Source: Clostridia bacterium
Lineage (GTDB): Bacteria; Bacillota; Clostridia; Oscillospirales; Acutalibacteraceae
NCBI GenBank assembly: GCA_017538005.1
Contig: JAFYJR010000077.1
Span: 1-11,266 of the forward strand
Length of the DNA: 11,266 nt
Direction: 5' to 3'
In this document: piece by piece, positions 6,609 through 11,266 of the stretch
How positions within the stretch are numbered: the stretch's first letter is position 1
How the letters are laid out: each line of letters begins with the position of its first letter
Position numbers and translations under genes: made by a program
Notes under the pieces: model-generated
The model's input: only the letters and a program-made list of their open reading frames with translations
Databases searched by the model: none
What the model was told of the DNA's origin: nothing

Positions 6609-7835
6609 TTAAAGATTCAGTTTTTTCTCCTCTTTATCCGTTGCCGGAGGCGGCAGTTCCTCTGCCTCCCTTTCCTCGTAGGTAAGGTGAATTACACCCT
6701 CCCGATTAAGCGCCACAACGACATAGAGAATGAGGATGAACGCGAACATGCCGAGTACGCCGAAGAACTTGAGACCTATGTACATTATCGAGAGTGTAAG
6801 AGCGGCCGGCAGTTCCATCGTGTCAGATACGAGTTTCGGCTCGATAATATGTCTGACAACAGTTATTATCGCGTAAATCACGAACAGGCCGAGAAGCATC
6901 TTCGTATCTCCGCTGAAGAGGCAGAATGCCATCCAGGGCCACATAACGGTACCTATTCCGAGTACGGGAAGAATGTCCAGAAGAGCGGTGATTATGGCGA
7001 TTATGACAATGTATCCGCCCTTGTAAATACCCATTGCCCTGAGAACAAACAGGCCTACCGACAGTTCAATAAAAGTCATACTGCATATTACGGCATACGC
7101 CTTCATAAGTTTGCCGACCGACTGCTTCATAACGCGTCTGACGGCCTGGAATTTTTCGGTGCTCTCGGGATTCATCATGCTCTCAATGATTCCGATAATC
7201 TCGTCATATTCTATCGTCATAAAGACGGAGAGAATGATGCAGATGATGACGGCGATAAGAATCGAAGGGATCTGTTTCGCGGTTGCCACAAGTCCTGAAA
7301 CTCCCGTACTTACGCCGCTTGAGAGTTTTTCGGTTATCTTTGAAAAATCAAAGGACGAAATCGAAATAGTGTACTCTTTGTTTGCTATTTCCGGGTCATT
7401 TGACATCAGGATTTCGAGGTTGTTCATCAGCTCGTCTACATTGTCCCGGAGACTGTCCTGCATAAAGCCGGGGAGTGAGTCCAGAATGCCGTAAACCTGG
7501 TCGTGAATCCAGTCATAGTCTGAGACATACTCGGAAATATGTTTTACAAAGTCTATTCCCTCTGTCAGAAGTCTGTCTCCTATGGCGTAAACACCCAGGA
7601 AAAGAAGAGCCATTAAAACCAGCACGAGCACCGTAGCTACAAGCGCTTTCGGCACTTTGAGCTTGCGGCTCAAAAACTTCATGGGGCGCTGCAAAACGAG
7701 CGCGATAATAAGCGCTATGAAGATGGGCAGAAGAGGATAAAAAGCGTATTTCAGAAATACTGCCACAAACATCAGCAAGATGACAAAATAGACGACGTCT
7801 ATTATGAATTTTTTGCGTTTTTCAACCTGCGTCAC
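6609..7835 (-). CDS. AI-2E family / YtvI-like integral membrane transporter
   Basis: A protein of about 408 residues with the AI-2E (formerly UPF0118) layout. Two to three N-terminal helices are followed by a helix, a long soluble loop (roughly residues 90-190), then a cluster of five helices. The family signature ITALLDILPVLGIGTVMWPW, then RHIIEPKLVSDTMELPAALTLSIMYIGLKFFGVLGMF, is clear. The second stretch resembles the sporulation-associated member YtvI of Bacillus. Members are proposed exporters or antiporters of small molecules or ions, and the substrate cannot be read from sequence. The C-terminus is short, charged and cytoplasmic-looking. I prefer the GTG at 7835 because AGGTGG (7849-7844) lies eight bases upstream; the longer GTG start at 7847 has no ribosome site. 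It is a single-gene unit with its own promoter and terminator. No spore gene lies nearby to support the YtvI reading. Confidence 0.88.
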   Translation of the reverse strand: MTQVEKRKKFIIDVVYFVILLMFVAVFLKYAFYPLLPIFIALIIALVLQRPMKFLSRKLKVPKALVATVLVLVLMALLFLGVYAIGDRLLTEGIDFVKHISEYVSDYDWIHDQVYGILDSLPGFMQDSLRDNVDELMNNLEILMSNDPEIANKEYTISISSFDFSKITEKLSSGVSTGVSGLVATAKQIPSILIAVIICIILSVFMTIEYDEIIGIIESMMNPESTEKFQAVRRVMKQSVGKLMKAYAVICSMTFIELSVGLFVLRAMGIYKGGYIVIIAIITALLDILPVLGIGTVMWPWMAFCLFSGDTKMLLGLFVIYAIITVVRHIIEPKLVSDTMELPAALTLSIMYIGLKFFGVLGMFAFILILYVVVALNREGVIHLTYEEREAEELPPPATDKEEKKLNL

Positions 7836-7843
7836 AAAATGCA

Positions 7844-7849
7844 CCACCT
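7844..7849 (-). promoter_or_regulatory. Ribosome site for the AI-2E family gene
   Basis: The minus strand reads AGGTGG, eight bases before a GTG at 7835-7833. Two further in-frame GTG codons (7847 and 7844) overlap this site and would have no ribosome site of their own, so they are less likely starts. Confidence 0.45.
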
Positions 7850-7868
7850 GTCGAATATTGATGTAAAT

Positions 7869-7897
7869 ATTTTACAACACGCCTTTTAAATAAACAA
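7869..7897 (-). promoter_or_regulatory. Sigma-A-type promoter for the AI-2E family gene
   Basis: On the minus strand TTGTTT (7897-7892) and TAAAAT (7874-7869) are separated by exactly 17 bases, in an AT-rich divergent intergenic region. This is the best minus-strand match in the gap and leaves a short leader. Confidence 0.6.
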
Positions 7898-7908
7898 TAC
7901 AAAAAAGG

Positions 7909-7938
7909 GTTACATATTTATTTCATTTGTGCTATCAT
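7909..7938 (+). promoter_or_regulatory. Promoter candidate for the hom-lysC operon
   Basis: GTTACA (7909-7914) and TATCAT (7933-7938) are 18 bases apart on the plus strand. The distance from the -10 to the hom ATG is about 36 bases, which leaves no room for a lysine riboswitch or T-box leader. Any amino-acid control would have to act through a repressor or on the enzymes. GAGGA (7961-7965) is the hom ribosome site. Confidence 0.5.
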
Positions 7939-7974
7939 AATCCATATTATTTTTTACCCTGAGGATGTGACAGC

Positions 7975-9117
7975 ATGAACGTAGCGGTAATGGGATACGG
8001 AACAGTAGGCTCCGGAGTGGTCGAAATCATCAACAGAAAAGACCTCGGCCTCACCGTTAAATACATACTCGACCTGCGTGATTTTCCGGGCGATGTAAAC
8101 GCCTCGAAATTCACCAAGGATTTCAATGATATTTTAACCGGCGATGTGGACATCGTCGTTGAAACCATGGGCGGACAACATCCGGCATTTGAGTTCGTCT
8201 CACAGTGTCTCGCGGCAGGAAAGCACGTTGTTACGTCAAATAAGGAACTCGTTGCGGAAAAGGGCCTTGAGCTCATAACTCTCGCAAAAGAAAACAATGT
8301 CAACTTCATGTTCGAGGCGGCCGTAGGCGGCGGAATACCCGTAATCCGTCCTCTGACATTTTGCCTGAGAGCAAACAACATCCGCTCCGTAAACGGCATC
8401 TTAAACGGCACTACAAACTTCATCCTCACAAAGATGATAAAAGAAAATATGTCCTTTGAGGACGCTTTAAAGATAGCCCAGGACAACGGCTATGCCGAAA
8501 AGGACCCGACAGCCGATGTCGAGGGACACGATGCCTGCAGAAAGATCTGCATCCTTGCCGCTTTGGCATTCGGAAACCATGTCTATCCGAAGAATGTCCA
8601 CTGTGAAGGCATAACAAAGATAGCCCTCGAGGATGTCGCGAATGTCTCCGGCATAGGCGCCATAAAACTTATCGGCACCGCCGAAAAGCTTCCCGACGGA
8701 AAACTGTACATCCTTGTCAGCCCCGCCGTTGTACTCAGCGACCGCCAGCTCTCGGCAGTATCCGATGTTTTCAACGCCGTTATGATTGACGGCGACGCCA
8801 CTGATGAGGTGCTCTTCTACGGCAAGGGCGCAGGCTCGCTGCCGACGGCAAGTGCCGTCGTCGCGGACGTCCTTGACTGCGCCGAGCACAGTGAGCGCCG
8901 CCGCCCCGTTTTCTGGGGACCGGAAAAACCCGAACTCATCGCTGATTACAGAGAAGTTGAAAACAAATTCTATGTTCGCGGCGCCGCTCTCGATGAAAAT
9001 CTCATCGATACAAAACTGAACGACGACGCATACATTACCAAACCCATTACAGAAAATGCCCTTCGCGAAAAACTTGACGGCGAACCCGCAAGTCTCATCC
9101 GCGTAGCAAGGCTCTAA
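7975..9117 (+). CDS. hom: Homoserine dehydrogenase, shortened C-terminus
   Basis: This enzyme reduces aspartate semialdehyde to homoserine with NAD(P)H, the branch point toward threonine and methionine. The 380-residue protein has the dinucleotide fold GYGTVGSG (7-14) and the TSNKELVAEKG segment (87-97). The core signature AAVGGGIPVIRPL (115-127) leads into NGTTNFIL. In DVEGHDACRKI, Asp186 and Lys190 match the catalytic pair known from yeast. Most bacterial enzymes of this type run to about 430 residues, with an ACT domain that binds threonine. Here only about 50 residues follow residue 330, and they lack the usual D-x-PGVL motif, so allosteric inhibition by threonine may be lost or altered. 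The ATG at 7975 has GAGGA nine bases upstream. The gene leads a two-gene operon with lysC, ten bases away. Confidence 0.95.
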   Translation: MNVAVMGYGTVGSGVVEIINRKDLGLTVKYILDLRDFPGDVNASKFTKDFNDILTGDVDIVVETMGGQHPAFEFVSQCLAAGKHVVTSNKELVAEKGLELITLAKENNVNFMFEAAVGGGIPVIRPLTFCLRANNIRSVNGILNGTTNFILTKMIKENMSFEDALKIAQDNGYAEKDPTADVEGHDACRKICILAALAFGNHVYPKNVHCEGITKIALEDVANVSGIGAIKLIGTAEKLPDGKLYILVSPAVVLSDRQLSAVSDVFNAVMIDGDATDEVLFYGKGAGSLPTASAVVADVLDCAEHSERRRPVFWGPEKPELIADYREVENKFYVRGAALDENLIDTKLNDDAYITKPITENALREKLDGEPASLIRVARL

Positions 9118-9127
9118 GGAGGACCGG

Positions 9128-10339
9128 ATGGCACTCATAGTTCAGAAATTCGGAGGCACTTCCGTAAAGGATGCCCCGTCCATAAACCGGGTCGCCGGCA
9201 TTGTCGCCGAGACCTACTCGGAAGGCAATGACGTAATTGTCGTCGTTTCCGCCCAGGGCGACACGACAGACGACCTCATTGCCAAGGCAAACGAAATTAA
9301 TCCCGGCCATTCAAGGCGTGAACACGACATGCTCGTCTCCGCCGGCGAACAGATTTCAATAGCTCTGCTCGCCATGGCTCTAGAGAAAATAGGCCTTCCG
9401 GTCATCTCTCTTCTCGGCTGGCAGGCAGGTTTTTCCACGAACTCGAGCTACACCGCGGCGCGCATAAAGAAGATTGACCGCGAACGCCTTCAGAACGAAC
9501 TCGACCAGCACAAAATCGTCGTAGTCGCGGGCTTCCAGGGTCTCAATAAGTATGATGACATCACCACTTTAGGACGCGGCGGATCGGACACTTCCGCAGT
9601 CGCTCTCGCGGCTGCCCTCCACGCGGACAAATGCCAGATATTCACGGATGTTACAGGCGTATACACCGCCGATCCGCGCAAGGTAAAAGGCGCCGTAAAA
9701 CTTAAAGAGATAACCTACGACGAGATGCTCGAACTCGCCTCCTGCGGAGCGCAGGTCTTAAACAACCGCTCCGTCGAAATGGCAAAGAAATACAATGTTG
9801 AGCTCGAAGTTTTGTCCAGCATGGAACGCGAGCCCGGTACTATAGTTAAGGAGAACACAAAGATGGAAAAAATGCTCATCCGCGGAGTCGCAAAAGACAA
9901 CGACGTCGCTCGTATATCAGTCCTCAGACTTCCCGATAATCCGGGTATCGCCTTCAAACTTTTCTCAAAGCTCGCTTACAGAAAAGTAAATGTCGACATC
10001 ATCCTTCAGTCTGTCGGCCGTGACGGCACGAAAGATATCACTTTCACCGTTCCGCGCGGCGACGATCAGCTTGCCAAGGAAGCCGTTTTCGAAGCCTTCC
10101 CCGACCTCACCAAGGAGAACTTTGTAGTTGATACAAACGTCTCCAAGGTCTCCATCGTCGGCGCGGGCATGGAAACCCATCCCGGCACGGCCTCCCAGAT
10201 GTTTGAAGCCCTCTTCGACGCGGGCATCAACATCCAGATGATCTCAACAAGCGAGATAAAAATCTCCGTCCTTGTTGACCAGAATGACGCGGACAAGGCG
10301 ATTTCCGCCATCCACGACTCCTTCTTCCCCGAAGGCTGA
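9128..10339 (+). CDS. lysC: Aspartate kinase with tandem ACT domains
   Basis: It phosphorylates aspartate to aspartyl-4-phosphate, the first step toward lysine, threonine, methionine and diaminopimelate. The 403-residue length fits the ACT-containing Bacillota type. The N-terminal KFGGTSV (7-13), the SAGEQIS segment, TLGRGGSDTSA and FTDVTGVYTADPR define the kinase domain (about 1-240). Two ACT domains follow, with LPDNPGIAFKLFSKLA in the first and MISTSEIKISVLV near the end of the second. The ATG at 9128 follows a strong AAGGAGGA that overlaps the hom stop. A second ribosome site and in-frame ATG at codon 246 suggest that a separate beta subunit of 158 residues is also made, as in Bacillus subtilis aspartokinase II. 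Which amino acid inhibits it cannot be read with certainty. The operon ends in a strong terminator. Confidence 0.96.
   Translation: MALIVQKFGGTSVKDAPSINRVAGIVAETYSEGNDVIVVVSAQGDTTDDLIAKANEINPGHSRREHDMLVSAGEQISIALLAMALEKIGLPVISLLGWQAGFSTNSSYTAARIKKIDRERLQNELDQHKIVVVAGFQGLNKYDDITTLGRGGSDTSAVALAAALHADKCQIFTDVTGVYTADPRKVKGAVKLKEITYDEMLELASCGAQVLNNRSVEMAKKYNVELEVLSSMEREPGTIVKENTKMEKMLIRGVAKDNDVARISVLRLPDNPGIAFKLFSKLAYRKVNVDIILQSVGRDGTKDITFTVPRGDDQLAKEAVFEAFPDLTKENFVVDTNVSKVSIVGAGMETHPGTASQMFEALFDAGINIQMISTSEIKISVLVDQNDADKAISAIHDSFFPEG
9848..9865 (+). promoter_or_regulatory. Internal ribosome site and start for an aspartate kinase beta subunit
   Basis: AAGGAG (9848-9853) lies nine bases upstream of an ATG (9863-9865). 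The distance from the lysC start is 735 bases, so the ATG is codon 246 and in frame. It sits at the junction of the kinase domain and the ACT pair. Bacillus subtilis aspartokinase II is known to make its beta subunit from an internal start at the equivalent place. Confidence 0.65.
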
Positions 10340-10351
10340 ACACAAATAACA

Positions 10352-10386
10352 AACCCCGGTTCGTATGAACCGGGGTTCTTTTTATT
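10352..10386 (+). terminator. Rho-independent terminator of the hom-lysC operon
   Basis: An 11-bp perfect stem (AACCCCGGTTC at 10352-10362, GAACCGGGGTT at 10367-10377) with a GTAT loop is followed by CTTTTTATT. The T-run overlaps the TAA of the convergent GGDEF gene (10384-10382). Read the other way the hairpin is followed by a weaker T-rich run, so it may serve both genes. Confidence 0.92.
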
Positions 10387-11266
10387 CTTCTGCGGCCGCG
10401 GTGAAAATTTCACGCGCCTGCTTCTGAGCTATCTTGTTTTCATACATCTTCATATCCGCGTCACGCAGGCAGGAATGGAATCTCGGACCTATGTCGGCAG
10501 CATATCCGTATGCCATCTCACATTTGAGGTCCGGAGAAGAATCGTTCATTGTATCAAGTATTTTTGTCCAGCGTTCCACGAATTCCTGCGCGTCTTTTTC
10601 GGTGCCGTTCGGTATGACGACGAGGAACTCGTCGCCGCCGAAGCGGAAGACATACATGTTGTCGAAAGCGGCGCGCTGCACGCTGTCGGCGGCCATAAGG
10701 ATGAGACGGTCACCGAGCTCGTGTCCTCTGGTGTCATTTATGTATTTCAGGTTGTTTACATCGAAGAATAAAACGGCAGTCTTTTCATAGGAGGTAAAAC
10801 TTCTGAGAAGATCGTTGTATTTATTCCTGTTGTAGAGTCCGGTAAAACCGTCATGCTCGCCGTGGAAACGGGATTTATATTCGCTTAAGATTATCTCTTT
10901 CCTGTTGTCAACGATGGCGTTGATAAGAGGAACAAAGGCCGAAATGAGAATGATTCTCGGCAGTATGAAGAGTACAAAAAGAGATATTATTACATCTTTC
11001 AGGGGCTTAATCTCACCGGATAAAACCGCTCCGTATTCTGAAACCTTTTCGGTCGGCAGGAGAATCATATTGGCATCGCATAGACCGATTTTGTAGCCCA
11101 GAATTACGGAAACCGCGCTCGTCACAAGGGTCATTGTATAGGCGAGATGCAGGGTGGTTTTTTTCGGATACTGCGCCGCGATGAGAATGGGAGCGATGGC
11201 GACAAATGTCATAATATATGACATAAAAGTCTGCACAAGCGTTACCATGATGAGCGACGCGAACAG
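10382..11266 (-). CDS. Membrane-anchored GGDEF diguanylate cyclase (5'-truncated by the window)
   Basis: The C-terminal domain (roughly 160 residues) is a GGDEF diguanylate cyclase, making cyclic di-GMP from two GTP. The domain entry HDGFTGLYNRNKY, the metal site FFDVNNLKYIND and an intact RFGGDEF are all visible. The canonical RxxD inhibitory site five residues before GGDEF is not present; the nearest match, RAAFD, has the wrong spacing. Upstream are several hydrophobic helices with no recognised sensory domain, separated by one hydrophilic segment of about 30 residues. An ATG at 11248 is not the likely start. It has no ribosome site, it lies within a hydrophobic stretch, and the frame continues as LFASLI to the window edge. 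The gene therefore probably begins beyond 11266. It converges on lysC and shares its terminator region. The signal it senses is unknown. Confidence 0.92.
   Translation of the reverse strand: MFASLIMVTLVQTFMSYIMTFVAIAPILIAAQYPKKTTLHLAYTMTLVTSAVSVILGYKIGLCDANMILLPTEKVSEYGAVLSGEIKPLKDVIISLFVLFILPRIILISAFVPLINAIVDNRKEIILSEYKSRFHGEHDGFTGLYNRNKYNDLLRSFTSYEKTAVLFFDVNNLKYINDTRGHELGDRLILMAADSVQRAAFDNMYVFRFGGDEFLVVIPNGTEKDAQEFVERWTKILDTMNDSSPDLKCEMAYGYAADIGPRFHSCLRDADMKMYENKIAQKQAREIFTAAAEE

Noticed and set aside
6687..7298. A 203-codon plus-strand open frame inside the AI-2E family gene
   Set aside because: Its composition (rich in His, Asp, Glu, Tyr and Asn) is the mirror of codons for hydrophobic helices on the other strand, and the minus-strand gene is clearly real.
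7939..7974. Possible lysine riboswitch or T-box leader before hom-lysC
   Set aside because: Only about 36 bases lie between the likely -10 box and the start codon, and no hairpin terminator is present there.
7947..9138. Two long open frames on the minus strand opposite hom (7947-8486 and 8467-9138)
   Set aside because: They are antisense to a well-conserved homoserine dehydrogenase, have no convincing ribosome sites and resemble no family. They are shadows of its codon pattern.

Overview
The window looks like a chromosomal segment of an anaerobic member of the Bacillota, most likely class Clostridia. The clues are strong AAGGAGG-type ribosome sites with GTG and TTG starts, a ThiI without a rhodanese domain paired with its own NifS-like desulfurase, an aspartate kinase with an apparent internal start for a second subunit, and Rnf-type membrane proteins. 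I see no insertion sequence, integrase, tRNA, rRNA or CRISPR array. No gap without a gene is longer than about 140 bases.

Left block (1-6471, all minus strand). One tightly packed gene string is read right to left: rpe, an RnfD-like protein, an RnfE-like protein, an RnfA-like protein, a NifS-like cysteine desulfurase, thiI, the CinA C-terminal amidohydrolase, and the first 20 codons of an unidentified gene that runs off the left edge. Gaps are 12 bases or fewer. The first four genes overlap by 4, 8 and 4 bases, and desulfurase and thiI share one base, so translational coupling is likely. The desulfurase and ThiI form a sulfur relay to tRNA 4-thiouridine.

The part most worth a second look is the RnfD-RnfE-RnfA trio (2894-5815). 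Subunits B, C and G are not in this string. Three of the four cysteines that hold the membrane [2Fe-2S] cluster in true Rnf and Na+-NQR are replaced, and the covalent-FMN motif in the D subunit is degenerate. The D-like and E-like proteins carry long cytoplasmic-looking tails of opposite character: a Pro-Glu tail on D, and a Lys/Arg-rich tail with a repeated short motif on E. This could be a divergent Rnf derivative that no longer carries electrons the usual way. That function is inference.

Middle (6472-7974). A strong hairpin terminator (6576-6602) separates the rpe string from a minus-strand AI-2E/YtvI-type membrane protein. A 127-139 base divergent intergenic region holds back-to-back promoter candidates for that gene and for hom.

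Right block (7975-11266). On the plus strand hom and lysC form a two-gene aspartate-pathway operon. The homoserine dehydrogenase has a shortened, ACT-poor C-terminus. The aspartate kinase has a ribosome site in front of in-frame Met246, the position of the known beta-subunit start in Bacillus subtilis aspartokinase II as I recall it. A hairpin terminator ends the operon. It faces a convergent membrane-anchored GGDEF diguanylate cyclase, whose 5' end lies beyond the right edge.
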